A stretch of DNA of 64,000 nt from Planctomycetota bacterium (GTDB lineage: Bacteria > Planctomycetota > Phycisphaerae > Phycisphaerales > UBA1924). Positions 28,011-37,801 of the stretch are shown piece by piece (position 1 is the stretch's first letter; each line of letters opens with the position of its first letter). The stretch covers positions 107,733-171,732 of the forward strand of contig JBCBSM010000002.1 in the NCBI GenBank assembly GCA_039819165.1, given 5' to 3'. The position numbers and the translations under genes are program-made. A model generated the notes under the pieces. The model worked only from the letters and a program-made list of their open reading frames with translations. It had not been told where the DNA came from and searched no databases.

Positions 28011-30496
28011 CGGACCGCCGGTTCCTGGCTTGCGAGCAAGCGGGCGGCACGCCGCTCGCCGAGCGACTGCAGCACGCGTCCCTTGTTGAACGCCGCTGCG
28101 GCGTCGCCGGCGGATTCCGCGCAGGCGATGGCGTAGCGAATCAGCTCGAGGGACAGGCGATGGTCCGACCCCGCGAGCTGTTCCGCGGAGCGGAACAGCT
28201 CGTCGATGGCGTGCATCGCATCGCTCGGATTCTGCGGCGCGACCACGGCCATCGTGCGCAGGGCGCTGGCGGCGATGAGGTCCGGATGGTCGGGGCCGAG
28301 CCTGCTCGAGCGGATGCGGTGGCAGGCGTCGGCGTGGGTCGAGGCCGCCTCGATGCGGCCGGCGGCGAGCGCGAGCCGCGCCTCGACCTCGTGGACGTCG
28401 GCGAGGTCGACGTGGTTCTCGGGCAGCCTGGCCTCGAGGATCCGTCGCGCGGCGTGGGCGTGCTCCTCCGCCTCGTCGAACCGATCGGCCTCCACGAGCA
28501 CGCGCGCGAGCACGGTGCGGACGTGGGCCTCGGCGTAGGACTGCTCGCTCGCGCCATCAACGAGTTGCAGCGCGGCGCGGGCGGTGGCCTCGGCCTCGGA
28601 CGCATCGCCGCCGGCGAGTTCGGCGAGCGCGCGCCAGGCCATGGCGCGTGCGCGGTAGGCCTCGCCGTAGTGCCGCGCGAGCAGATCGCTGGCACGATCC
28701 AGGGCGTCGCGGGACTCGTGCAGGCGGTCGTGCATGAGCAACGAGCGACCGAGCTTGAGCCACTGCCAGCCGGCTTCGGCGGATTCGTCACGGCCGGCTG
28801 CCTGCTGGAGCTGCAGGATGCGGCGGAAGCCCTCCGCGGCCGCCTCGGCCTGCCCGTCGACGAGCAGCGTGAGGTAGGCAATCTCCTCCGCAGCGGAGAT
28901 GGACTTGGGGTGGTCCTCGCCCAGGTGTTCCCGCCAGGTGCGCAGGGCCGCCTGGATGTTCCGCCGGGCGGGGGCGTACATCGAGTGGCGGCGGTAGATG
29001 AAGCCGATGGAGTAGCGGACCTCGGCCTCCACGAGCGGCGCGTCGGCGAGATCCCGGTGGATGCGGTTGGACGCGTACTCCAGCGCGTCGAAGAAGCTGG
29101 CATCGGGGCCGAGTTCCTCGGGGTCGACGCCGAAGATGGCGTTCTGGAGGAAGGTGCTCATGCGACCCGCGCGGAGGATCTCGGCCTCGGCCTCGGCGGT
29201 GGCGAGCAGCGCGGCCTGGGTCGCCTCGCGCTCCCGCTCGGCCGACGCGTGCGCGTTGAGCATGCTCGCGACGAGCAGCCCGAGGGCGGCGACGGCGATG
29301 AGCACGGTGATCGAGGCGGCGATGACCACCGGGCGGTTGCGACGTGCGTAGAGACGGGCCCGCCGGAGCGGTCCGCCGCTGCGAGCGTCGACGGGCTCGT
29401 GTGCGAGCCACCTGCGCAGGTCGGCCCCGAACTGGCCGATGGAGGCGTACCGCCGCTCGCGGTCGGGCGCCATGGCCCGCGCGAGCACCGCACTCAGCTC
29501 GGCGTCGATGCGGGCATCGACCTCCTGCGCCGCCGGCGTCGGCGCGGTCAGGGCGGCCAGCAGCGCGTCGCGGGCGGCCTGCTGCGCGTCGGCCGCGAGG
29601 GGCGTGCCGCCGAATCCCGCGGTCGGCGCGCGGCGAGGCAGCTGGCCGGTCAGCAGCTCGAAGCCCAGAGCGCCCAGGGCGTAGATGTCGGCACGGGTGT
29701 CGAGATCGTGGGTGTGCCCGGTGAGCTGCTCGGGGGGCATGTAGGCGAGCGTGCCGATGATGCTCCCACCCTCGGCGAGCCGGGCCTCGACGCCGCGATC
29801 GAGGGCGCGGGCGACGCCGAAATCGAGCACGCGTGGGGCGCCGTTCTCGTCGACGAGGATGTTGGCGGGCTTGAGGTCCAGGTGGATGACGCCGCGCTGG
29901 TGGGCGTGCTGCAACGCGTCGCAGAGCACGGCCAGCAGCGCAACGCGCTCCCGGATCGAGAGGCCCTGGTTGCGTGCGTGCACCTCGAGGGGCGTGCCCT
30001 CCACGAGCTCCATCGCGATGAACGGCCGCTCCTCGCTGCGGCCTCGATCATCGACGACCTCGGCGTGGCCGGCCTCGAAGATCTGGGCGATGCCGGGGTG
30101 CCGAAGGCGTCCGAGGATCTCGGCCTCCTGCTCGAGCCGGCCCGCGATGCCCCGGCCGAAGAGCTCGGGCTTGATGAGCTTGAGGGCGACGTCGCGCTTG
30201 GGCGTCTCTTGGAGGGCCCGGAGCACGACACCCATGCCACCGCGGCCCAGCTCCTCGACCACCGCGTAGCGGCCGACGCGGCGGAGCGTGGCCGGCTCTT
30301 CTGGCGACGCCGACGCGACGGCGGACGGCTCGAGGAATCCCGCCGCCGAACCGTCCTCGGCTACGAGATCCTCCACGGCCCGCCGCAGCTCGGCGTCGTC
30401 GCAGCGCTCGTCGAGCACCGCGATTCGTCGCTCGGGCGGCAGGTCGCAGACCTCCTGGAACAGCCTCGTGACGAGCTCGTAGCGGGCGGCGTCCAT
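28007..30496 (-). CDS. Membrane Ser/Thr protein kinase with extracytoplasmic TPR region
   Basis: The 829-residue protein has an N-terminal helical lead, a Hanks-type kinase at about 76-345 (GRGGMGVV, ALKLI, catalytic loop HLDLKPAN, DFG, then PPEQL), one transmembrane helix at about 391-413, and a helical tetratricopeptide-like region to the end. The catalytic loop has HLD instead of HRD, so it is a non-RD kinase, though the Asp, Lys and Asn remain. A GTG at 30499 is an alternative start, overlapping the sigma-factor stop by 4 nt. It is co-transcribed with that ECF sigma factor and probably controls it, by inference from similar planctomycete operons. Confidence 0.9.
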   Translation of the reverse strand: MDAARYELVTRLFQEVCDLPPERRIAVLDERCDDAELRRAVEDLVAEDGSAAGFLEPSAVASASPEEPATLRRVGRYAVVEELGRGGMGVVLRALQETPKRDVALKLIKPELFGRGIAGRLEQEAEILGRLRHPGIAQIFEAGHAEVVDDRGRSEERPFIAMELVEGTPLEVHARNQGLSIRERVALLAVLCDALQHAHQRGVIHLDLKPANILVDENGAPRVLDFGVARALDRGVEARLAEGGSIIGTLAYMPPEQLTGHTHDLDTRADIYALGALGFELLTGQLPRRAPTAGFGGTPLAADAQQAARDALLAALTAPTPAAQEVDARIDAELSAVLARAMAPDRERRYASIGQFGADLRRWLAHEPVDARSGGPLRRARLYARRNRPVVIAASITVLIAVAALGLLVASMLNAHASAEREREATQAALLATAEAEAEILRAGRMSTFLQNAIFGVDPEELGPDASFFDALEYASNRIHRDLADAPLVEAEVRYSIGFIYRRHSMYAPARRNIQAALRTWREHLGEDHPKSISAAEEIAYLTLLVDGQAEAAAEGFRRILQLQQAAGRDESAEAGWQWLKLGRSLLMHDRLHESRDALDRASDLLARHYGEAYRARAMAWRALAELAGGDASEAEATARAALQLVDGASEQSYAEAHVRTVLARVLVEADRFDEAEEHAHAARRILEARLPENHVDLADVHEVEARLALAAGRIEAASTHADACHRIRSSRLGPDHPDLIAASALRTMAVVAPQNPSDAMHAIDELFRSAEQLAGSDHRLSLELIRYAIACAESAGDAAAAFNKGRVLQSLGERRAARLLASQEPAVR

Positions 30497-31065
30497 CACT
30501 CGGCATCTCCCGCGTCGCCCTCGCTCAGGCGGCTCCGCAGCCAGGCCCGCGCCGTCCGCCAGTCCAGCTCGACGGTGCGGGGCGAGACGCCGAGCGCATC
30601 GGCGGCCTCGGCGACGGTGAGGCCCGCGAAGAACCGCAGTTCGACGATGCGGGCCTGCCTGGGGTGGAGGTTCGCCAGCTCGGTGAGCGCTGCATCGAGG
30701 CCGAGGGTGTCGACCTCATCGCCGCCGGCGACGTCGAGGCCGGTGAGCGTGACGCGGTGCCAGTGGCCGCCCCGCTTCTGGGCGAGCCGCTGGCGGGCGT
30801 GCTCGACGGCGGCCTGCCGCATGGCGCTCGCGGCCGCGCCGAAGAAGTGGTGGCGGCCCTCGAAGCTGGGGTCGCGGCCACCGAAGAGCTTGGCGTAGGC
30901 ATCGTGGACGAGGGCAGTGGCGTGCAGCGTGTGGGCCGCCGACCCGCCGAGCTGCCGGCCGGCCATGGCTCGGAGGCGGTCGTAGACCCGCTCGACGAGG
31001 TCCTCCCGCGCGCGGGCATCGCCCGAGCCGACGCGATCCAGCAGCTTGGTGAGGTCGTCGTCCAT
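30496..31065 (-). CDS. ECF-type RNA polymerase sigma factor (planctomycete TIGR02999-like group)
   Basis: The 189-residue protein has sigma region 2 (VERVYDRLRAMAGRQLGGSAAHTLHATALVHDAYAKLFG) and region 4 (LHPRQARIVELRFFAGLTVAEAADALGVSPRTVELDWRTARAWLRSRL) with no N-terminal extension. The TLHATALVHDAY segment is characteristic of the ECF group that is expanded in planctomycetes and often sits with Ser/Thr kinases. The longer frame upstream is Arg-rich and not homologous, so the ATG at 31065 is taken. The stop overlaps the kinase start (TGATG). A dockerin-repeat protein gene is read divergently 206 bp away. Confidence 0.93.
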   Translation of the reverse strand: MDDDLTKLLDRVGSGDARAREDLVERVYDRLRAMAGRQLGGSAAHTLHATALVHDAYAKLFGGRDPSFEGRHHFFGAAASAMRQAAVEHARQRLAQKRGGHWHRVTLTGLDVAGGDEVDTLGLDAALTELANLHPRQARIVELRFFAGLTVAEAADALGVSPRTVELDWRTARAWLRSRLSEGDAGDAE

Positions 31066-31076
31066 GGGGCGGCCAG

Positions 31077-31116
31077 AAAAATCGCCGCGGCGTTGCGCCC
31101 GCCGCCGGCGGTTTCC
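31077..31116 (-). promoter_or_regulatory. Motif pair shared by both sigma-kinase operons (copy A)
   Basis: Read on the minus strand, GGAAACCGC (31116-31108) is followed after 26 nt by TTTTT (31081-31077), just upstream of the sigma-factor start. A nearly identical arrangement precedes the second sigma-kinase operon. GGAAC-like boxes are typical -35 elements of ECF promoters, so autoregulation is possible. Confidence 0.3.
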
Positions 31117-31271
31117 ATATCTCGGTCTGGCCCGCCACGACCCAGGAGGGAGGCGGCGGGCCGCAGAGCCCCGGGGCCTTCGCATTCGGCGCAACGGCGT
31201 GCCGACCCCCGCGGGTACCCACCGTGGCCCGCCTTGGACGGGCCATCGAACGCATACCGAGAGGATACGCC

Positions 31272-32219
31272 ATGCAGTCCATGACCAACCGCACGCTCGT
31301 TGCCGCCACCCTCGTCGCCGCCGCAGGCGCCGCCCACGCCTCCGACCCGGTCGTCTACAGCGATTCGGGCGCCACCGCCGGGGACATCACCGCGACGGTC
31401 GACGCCTTCCGCGACGCCCTGGGCGATCTGAACCGTCCCGAGCCGGGCACGGTGGGCACGGGCCGCCGCCAGATCGACTGGGATGCCGCCCCCGACGCCG
31501 TCAGCGCCCCCAACGACTTCCCGGGCGATTTCTTCAACTTCCCGGCCTTCCCGCGGGCCCGGGGCGTGGTGTTCACCACGGACGGCACGGGCTTCCAGCT
31601 GTCGGCCACCGAGGCGTCGGGCGTGGGCGTGGAGTTCGCCAACATCGACCCGACCTACGACGACATCTTCTCGACCTTTAGCCCCGAGCGGCTGTTCACG
31701 CCCATCGGCAGCAACGTCGTCGACGTGCACTTCCGGATTCCCGGCGAGGACCGCCCCGCCGCCAGCACCGGCTTCGGCGCCGTCTTCAGCGACGTGGACA
31801 CCGAGGAGCAGACCAGCCTGACGTTCTACGGCCTGGACGACGAGTTCCTGGGCATCTATTACGTGCAGGCCGGCGACGTGGATAGCGAGTCGCTGTCGTT
31901 CCTGGGCGTGAAGTACGACGAGGCGATCGTGACCCGCGTGCGGATCGTGACCGGCGATACCGCGCTGGCCGCCGGCGTGCAGGAAGCCTGGCCCGCCAAC
32001 GACCTGGTGGTCATGGACGACTTCATCTTCGGCGAGCCCAACTTCCTGCCGTGCTTCGCCGACCAGGACGCCGACGGCGAGCTGACGATCTTCGACTTCC
32101 TCGGCTTCCAGAACGCATTCGCCGCCGGCAGCCTCGATGCCGACTGCGACGGCAACGGCCGGCTCGAGATCTGGGACTTCCTCTGCTTCCAGAACGCATT
32201 CGACACCGGCTGCCCGTAA
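31272..32219 (+). CDS. Secreted GC-type dockerin-repeat protein
   Basis: The 315-residue protein has a signal peptide (TNRTLVAATLVAAAGAAHAS) and a strand-rich domain of about 235 residues with the segments VGVEFANIDPTYDDIFSTF and GFGAVFSDVDTEEQTSLTFYG, reminiscent of extracellular adhesion folds. It ends with two dockerin-type loops (FADQDADGELTIFDFLGFQ and DADCDGNGRLEIWDFLCFQ) closing NAFDTGCP. The core TIFDFLGFQNAF matches the protein encoded at 4371. The gene is read divergently from the sigma-kinase operon and is followed by a strong terminator. The sigma factor may drive it; that is inference. Confidence 0.85.
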   Translation: MQSMTNRTLVAATLVAAAGAAHASDPVVYSDSGATAGDITATVDAFRDALGDLNRPEPGTVGTGRRQIDWDAAPDAVSAPNDFPGDFFNFPAFPRARGVVFTTDGTGFQLSATEASGVGVEFANIDPTYDDIFSTFSPERLFTPIGSNVVDVHFRIPGEDRPAASTGFGAVFSDVDTEEQTSLTFYGLDDEFLGIYYVQAGDVDSESLSFLGVKYDEAIVTRVRIVTGDTALAAGVQEAWPANDLVVMDDFIFGEPNFLPCFADQDADGELTIFDFLGFQNAFAAGSLDADCDGNGRLEIWDFLCFQNAFDTGCP

Positions 32220-32277
32220 CACCGGCCGGCAACGAAGCGTCGCGCGGGTGCGTGGAACCCATCCGAAAATCCCCCCG

Positions 32278-32316
32278 AGCACGGCGGCCGCGCGGCTTCT
32301 CCGCGGCCGCCGTGCT
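32278..32316 (+). terminator. Long perfect hairpin terminator after the dockerin gene
   Basis: AGCACGGCGGCCGCG (32278-32292) and CGCGGCCGCCGTGCT (32302-32316) form a perfect 15-bp stem with a 9-nt loop, 58 nt after the stop codon. There is little T-run, so it may act as a stability or Rho-independent element of the GC-rich type. Confidence 0.6.
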
Positions 32317-32760
32317 GGTTGCGCGTTGGGGGCCTCGGGACAACTCCACGCGTGCTGTTCGCTGGATTCCAGTCGCTCTCAACGGCAAGGAAGCGGCACG
32401 GAGATTCCTGCATGCCGAGGCAGGCCTGGGCCACCGCCGGGTGGAGAAGTGCAACAATTGGTTCCGGAAGTAGCAGTTGCGTGGCCGCGACGAACCTCAC
32501 GAGCGACGCCACGGATGTCGCGTTGCGGGTCTTCGGGGCTCTTCTTGCCTGACCATGAACCGCTCACCATCGAGTGCGTGGGTTCTGCCTTTGCAAGATG
32601 GCCCAGCAATCACCGTGCTCTGCAACACGCCGAACGAGCACGAACGCTCTAACATCATCAACGCATCTGCATTTGTTCCGCTATGCGGCGTGATGCTTCG
32701 CGCGTTGAATCGACGCATGAGTTGAGCGACGCTTCGATCAAGATCACACGAGGACCCGCC
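32317..32760. other. Intergenic region without supported gene
   Basis: Composition is lower in GC than in the flanking core genes and several short open frames overlap, but none has a ribosome site or a recognisable product. I see no repeat or hairpin of note. The promoter for the downstream hydrolase must be in its right part; the hydrolase has an AGGA-type site just before its ATG. Confidence 0.4.
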
Positions 32761-34307
32761 ATGAAGTCTGCCGCAATCACCGCCGCCGTCCTTGGCGCTT
32801 TGCTTGCCAACGGAGCATGGGGTTTCGATGAGGTTGTCCGTCGGAACGTCTCCTTCGAGTCCGGCGGCGTCACGCTCGTGGGCCATCTCTACCTTCCGGA
32901 CGGGCACGATGCACGCAGGCTCCCGGGCCTCGTCGTCACCGGTGCCTGGACGACCGTAAAGGAGCAGATGCCGGCGACCTGCGCCGCAGTAATGGCCGGC
33001 CGCGGGTTTGCGGTCTTGACCTTCGACTTTCGCGGCTGGGGCGACTCGGAGGGACATCCCCGTTTCCTCGAGGATCCGGAGCGCAAGACCGAGGACATCA
33101 TTGCCGCCACGACGTATCTGGCCGCACGGCCCGAGGTGGACGCCGCGCGTATCGGCGGCCTCGGGGTGTGCGCTTCCGCGGGCTACATGAGTGACGCGGC
33201 ACACCGGAGTCCAGTTGTTCGGGCGATCGGGCTGTCGGCACCATGGCTGCACAACGACGCCATCGCTGAATCGGTCTACGGCGGACCGGAGGGCGTTGCG
33301 AACCTGGTCGCGGCCGGCCGCGAAGCGGCCGCATCGGATGAACCGGTCATCATCGAGGCCGCCAGCACAACAAACGAAGCCGCGCTGGTGTTCAACGTTC
33401 CGTACTACACGGAGGCCGACCGCGGACTCGTCGAGACGTACGACAACCGGTTCAACGTTGCATCATGGGAGCCCTGGTTGGCCTATGACGCGATCAGCAT
33501 CGGCGATTCGCTCCGCAAGCCCACGCTCGTGGTGCACTCGCGTGCGGCAGTCATTCCCGAGGGCGTCACGGAGTTCGCGGCGCGCATGGGTGGTCACGCC
33601 CGCATCATGTGGCTGGATGGCATCACGCAGTTCGACTTCTATGACCAACCGGCCCCCATCGCGATGGCGGCGGACGCCCTCGCGGAGCATTTCACGACGG
33701 TGTTCGAACTGCAGCAGGATGTGGCGGCCGTGAAGACGGTCGTGGAGGGCGTTGCCAGCTCGCGGACCTGGGACAGTTCGATGCCCTCCAAGATCTCTAT
33801 GCGGACGAGGTCATCGTCGACTACAGCTCGCTGACTGGCCAGCCGGCGGCGACACTCGCAGCCGCGGATCTCATGCGGTCCTGGGCCGGCTTCCTGCCCG
33901 GCTTTGATCGCACGCGGCACACGCTGTCCGAGATCCACGTGTTGATCCGCGGCGACACCGCCGTCGCAACCGCGGACTTCGTCGCGGATCATTACCTCGG
34001 TGGGCACTTCTGGCAGGCGCGGGGCGACTACGGGTACGAACTCCGGCGCACGGGACGGCAATGGCGCATCACCAGCCACACCATGAATCTTCGAGACGAG
34101 ATCGGAAGCAGAGAGGTCCTGCAGCTTGCCCCGCTGAAGGCGGTCGCAAGCCGGCCGATCCCTGAGACGCCGGGCGCCGCTGCCCTAAGGCGGCGATGGC
34201 ACGGAATCTCGGGCGGCCAGCATGACCGTGCGGCGACAGCGGTGGGCACCGACGCGGCACGAACGTGTGGTGCTGCCGAGCACGTGCGCCTAGCACCCAC
34301 TCAATAG
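32761..34307 (+). pseudogene. Exported alpha/beta hydrolase fused to SnoaL-like domain, broken by a frameshift
   Basis: The first frame (32761-33834) encodes a signal peptide (SAAITAAVLGALLANGAWG), then a dienelactone-hydrolase-like alpha/beta fold: HLYLPDGHDARRLPGLVVTG, DFRGWGDSEG, IGGLGVCASAGYMSD with a nucleophile-elbow-like segment (Cys/Ser), and a C-terminal His region. Near 33757 the sense switches frame: after VVEGVA the next frame reads LADLGQFDALQDLYADEVIVDYS and continues as a SnoaL/NTF2-like domain to about 34140. One missing base in 33752-33760 explains it. The first frame alone ends with 20 meaningless residues. No slippery heptamer is visible. The second frame's TAG at 34305 lies in the opposing tRNA gene. 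A sequencing error is the alternative. Confidence 0.7.
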
Positions 34308-34377
34308 CCCCGCCCGGATTCGAACCGGGGACCAAGCGATTATGAGTCGCGTGCTCTAACCGCTGAGCTACGGGGCC
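34305..34377 (-). tRNA. tRNA-Ile (CAT anticodon, lysidine-modified type)
   Basis: Acceptor strands GGCCCCG (34377-34371) and CGGGGCT (34312-34306) pair with a terminal G-U, with discriminator A at 34305. The anticodon arm GCGACTCATAATCGC gives loop CTCATAA and anticodon CAT. The GCGACTCATAATCGCTTGGTC block matches bacterial tRNA-Ile2, which reads AUA after TilS converts C34 to lysidine, better than initiator or elongator Met. The CCA end is not encoded. Its 3' end overlaps the last codon of the frameshifted hydrolase on the other strand. Confidence 0.85.
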
Positions 34378-34744
34378 AAATGCCTCTGTTTCAAGGACTT
34401 GCGTGTTTCGACATCGTGATCATCGTGCGTTGAAGCACAACGGGCAGTGAGATGGTAGGAATTCCGCCGCGGGAGATGGAACTCTCTACCTCTCCGAGCT
34501 GCTGCACGGGCAAGGCTAGATCCCCGGACGCCGGTGCGGGCCTGGGGCTGGCTGCTTGGTGGTGCCTCCGGAGCATCGGGCCCTGGCCGACATCCCGGCG
34601 CACCACAACGACGAAGGCCCCCACGCCCCGAGCGGAACCTCGTTGCAGCGCGATCACCCACCCAGATGCGCCAGGGGGCGGCCTCGTGATCGATCACGCC
34701 ATCTGCGATCACCAGTTCACGCAAAACCCGTTCGCACCTTCACG
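34378..34744. other. Intergenic region without supported gene
   Basis: This stretch lies between tRNA-Ile and the 3' end of the second kinase gene. Short overlapping frames exist in several directions but none shows a ribosome site, codon bias like the neighbours or a known motif. I found no repeat of the tRNA end that would mark an integration site. Confidence 0.4.
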
Positions 34745-37700
34745 CTACCGCCGATGCTCGACTGTCACACCGTCGGCTCTTCCACCTGCACCCACAGAAC
34801 CAATCGTGCGGATGCGCATGGGATCCAAGCTGCGCGCGTGCATGGCCACTCGCAACGGATGCTCCTCCCTGACGCCCAGGGCGTCGCACAGAACGCGAGT
34901 TCGGTCGTAGAGTCGCTCCGCCAGATAGACATCACCCATATGCAGCGCGCACTCGGCCATCAACGCGCACCACTCGGCTTGCTTCGTACTGCATTCCTGC
35001 ACGACAGCGCCATGATCCAGCACGCCTTTTAGCATCATGTAGGCTGGCATGTACTCGCCCATGCCGAGATGGGCCCTGGCAAGGCCCTCGTAGAGATCGG
35101 CCACTCGCGACGATTCGTGCAGCGTATCGTCGGCCATCGCGCGCACGAGGGCATCGTACTCTTCGTATGCCATTCGATACTCGTGCCGCTCGATGAACAG
35201 GTCGGCGAGCAGCCGGCTCGCATCAAGGCGCACCTTTTCGCGTACCTCGTCATTCGAGAGCATGGACCACAATGCCACCTCTGCTTCGTCGAGCTGGCCA
35301 GCAGCGAGCATCGCCTCGATGCGCAACGTGCTCCGGCGGGCATCCGGGCCCGCCCCTTCTGTTCCAAGCACTTCGAGCACCCGAACCGGCCTGCCTGTTT
35401 CGAGCAATGCGTCCACGTAACTGGTTTCGGTCGCGCGGACGTGCGGGTGGCCCGGGCCGAACATGTCCACCAGGCCCCTCCACGCTGCCGCGAAGTGGTC
35501 GATGCTGCCCTCGGCGTACCCAGCTCGGACTCGCGTTACCGCCATGTTGTGCCTGATCTGCAGGTTCATGAAATGCCCCGGCGACAACACCCGCTCGAAC
35601 GACTCTAGCGCCTTGCCGAACCACAATTCGGCCTCTGCATAGCGCCCCTGCCGCGACGCGATCTCCCCGAGCAGGCGCCACGTCATGCGCGTTGGCTCAT
35701 CACCTTCGGCATGGTGGACCCGGCACGCCTCGAGGGCCTCCTCGGCGAGTTGGCGGGCCCGCTCGAGGCGACCGCTTAGCGCACAAGCCTGCGCCATGTT
35801 GTTCCACAGGGCAACCGTGTTGGGATGCCGCCATCCATAGACTCGCAGCACCATCGACCGAAGTTCGTCCGACAGCTCGACAGACTGCTCTATGCGACCC
35901 GTCTGTAGGTATATCAGATAGAGAGAGTTGCAGGATGACAGCGTGCGAGGGTGCGTCTCACCAAAACTCTCGCGATACCGAGCATGTGCGTCGCGAAGCA
36001 GCTGCTCCGCGAGTTCGTAATCTCCGCGACGTCGATGTGCTTCGCCGAGGCCGAAGAGCGTATCGGCAACTTCGGGCGCCGCCGAATCGACTCGCTGCCA
36101 GTCTTCCAGGACTCGTTCGCCGATGCGTACGGCGTCGTCGTATCGTCCCTCGTGTATCGCAATCTCCAGGGGAAGCCGCCGCCACCGGAGCGCGTTCTTG
36201 TCGTCGTCCTTGGATGCACGATCATGCTGCCGTAGTGCTTGGTCGGTTACCTCTTTCGCTGCGTCCATGTCGTCCAAGCCGATCAGTGCACGCGCAAGCA
36301 CGAGACGCGCCTCGGACAGTTCTGGGCCCGCGTGTCCTTCCTGTTCCTCGAGGACATTGACCGCACGGCGCGCATACAGAATGGCTTCGTCCAACAAATC
36401 ACAGTCATAGCAGCGTGATGCGAGTTCGATGTAGAATTCGCCACGAGACTGCGCGTTGGCTGCCTCGATCGCATCGAGATCGCCGGCGGCAACTCGGTTC
36501 GTGATGAACTCCATCGTGTCATAGAGGGTGGCGTTCGGTCCCAGATTTTGCGGACGCACGGCCTCGAGCATCAGCCTGGACAGCGCGTCGCTCGCCCGTC
36601 GCTCCGAAACGGATTGCTGCGCCGCGAGCCGCTGCCGACCCGCGTTGGTGGTCGCGATGGCAGCGAGGAGCACGAGGCTTGCCAGCACGAGGCACGCGAC
36701 CGTCCATGCCCCGGTCGTCCACGGGCGCCGCTGGATGAACTTGGAGGATCGATACGCCACCGTCTGCCGGCGCGCCTGCACCGGCCGGAGCGCCCCGACG
36801 CGCCGCAGATCTTCGGCCACATCCGCCACGTGTGCGTACCGCTCCCCCGGATTGTCTGCCAGGCAACGACGGAGCAGATGCCGCACATCGGCCGGCAGCG
36901 ACTCCGCGAGCGATAGCTCCGGAGCCTGCGTAGCGCGCCGCACGGCCGCCAGGAGCGACCGGTCGTTCACGGCCCAGGGCAATCGACCGGCTAGCACCTC
37001 ATGAATGACGACACCGATCGCGAAGACCTCTGATGCGGGCGTTGGCTCGGCGCGGGCGGTGAGCAACTCGGGACTGATGTAGGCCGGCGTACCACTGCAC
37101 GAGCCTTCGCTGCTGCGACCCTGCAATCGTGCTATGCCAAAATCCAGGAGTCTCGCGACACCGTCATCGCTGACCATGATGTTGGACGGCTTGATGTCGC
37201 AGTGCATGACGCCACGATCATGGGCGTGCTGCAGGGCATCGCACACCGAGGCGAGCAGTGCGAGTTGTTCACGCAAGCTCCGCGTAGCTGCGACCTCCGT
37301 GATGATCGAACCACGCACCAATTCGATGGCGGCGTAGAAGCACGCCGTACCAGCAATGACAACCGAGCCCGCTGTGAATACCCGGGCAATGCCGGGATGG
37401 TCCAGTCCGGCAAGCACGTCGATTTCGTGCTCGAAGGTAGCCTGATCCTGGTGCGGACCCGATGGGACCAGCTTCAACGCGACCTCGCGGACTGGCCAGC
37501 GTTGCGTGGCACGGTACACGACGCCGTACGAACCAGACCCCAGCTGCTCTTCGAGCGTGAATCCCGCGATCGTGTCGCCGGGGCGGATCGCCGGGAGCAC
37601 CGCGTCGGGACTGTCCCCGGGCGCGGTGTCGGCGTGCCACGTGATCAGCCGCCGTGCGAGTTCCGCAGCGTCATCGCCAAGTCCATGGAGGCGTCGCTGC

Positions 37701-37801
37701 AGATCTTCGGCCCCTGTGCTCCTGCCAGCAGCGTCGTCGAAGAGCGCTCGGACCTTCCGCCATTCTTCATTCGTCAATGACACAGCTTGCTCCGGAGCCA
37801 T
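34745..37801 (-). CDS. Membrane Ser/Thr protein kinase with large TPR region
   Basis: The 1018-residue protein parallels the kinase at 28007: a helical lead, kinase domain at about 78-345 (GSGSYGVVY, ALKLV, catalytic loop HCDIKPSN at 200-207, DFG 220-222), one transmembrane helix at about 364-384, then some 600 residues of tetratricopeptide-like repeats (for example AIHEGRYDDAVRIGERVLEDW and AQACALSGRLERARQLAEEAL). HCD replaces HRD, again a non-RD kinase. The gene is visibly less GC-rich than the first kinase. It overlaps the end of the sigma-factor gene by 28 nt and is translated with it. The TPR part may sense or bind an exported ligand. Confidence 0.9.
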   Translation of the reverse strand: MAPEQAVSLTNEEWRKVRALFDDAAGRSTGAEDLQRRLHGLGDDAAELARRLITWHADTAPGDSPDAVLPAIRPGDTIAGFTLEEQLGSGSYGVVYRATQRWPVREVALKLVPSGPHQDQATFEHEIDVLAGLDHPGIARVFTAGSVVIAGTACFYAAIELVRGSIITEVAATRSLREQLALLASVCDALQHAHDRGVMHCDIKPSNIMVSDDGVARLLDFGIARLQGRSSEGSCSGTPAYISPELLTARAEPTPASEVFAIGVVIHEVLAGRLPWAVNDRSLLAAVRRATQAPELSLAESLPADVRHLLRRCLADNPGERYAHVADVAEDLRRVGALRPVQARRQTVAYRSSKFIQRRPWTTGAWTVACLVLASLVLLAAIATTNAGRQRLAAQQSVSERRASDALSRLMLEAVRPQNLGPNATLYDTMEFITNRVAAGDLDAIEAANAQSRGEFYIELASRCYDCDLLDEAILYARRAVNVLEEQEGHAGPELSEARLVLARALIGLDDMDAAKEVTDQALRQHDRASKDDDKNALRWRRLPLEIAIHEGRYDDAVRIGERVLEDWQRVDSAAPEVADTLFGLGEAHRRRGDYELAEQLLRDAHARYRESFGETHPRTLSSCNSLYLIYLQTGRIEQSVELSDELRSMVLRVYGWRHPNTVALWNNMAQACALSGRLERARQLAEEALEACRVHHAEGDEPTRMTWRLLGEIASRQGRYAEAELWFGKALESFERVLSPGHFMNLQIRHNMAVTRVRAGYAEGSIDHFAAAWRGLVDMFGPGHPHVRATETSYVDALLETGRPVRVLEVLGTEGAGPDARRSTLRIEAMLAAGQLDEAEVALWSMLSNDEVREKVRLDASRLLADLFIERHEYRMAYEEYDALVRAMADDTLHESSRVADLYEGLARAHLGMGEYMPAYMMLKGVLDHGAVVQECSTKQAEWCALMAECALHMGDVYLAERLYDRTRVLCDALGVREEHPLRVAMHARSLDPMRIRTIGSVGAGGRADGVTVEHRR

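Noticed and set aside
33752..33760. Programmed frameshifting in the hydrolase-SnoaL gene.
   Set aside because: There is no slippery heptamer or downstream stimulatory hairpin that I can see, and the first-frame product ends in meaningless residues soon after the shift.
34305..34744. An integration site at tRNA-Ile(CAT).
   Set aside because: No second copy of the tRNA 3' end, no integrase gene and no mobile-element gene are visible nearby.
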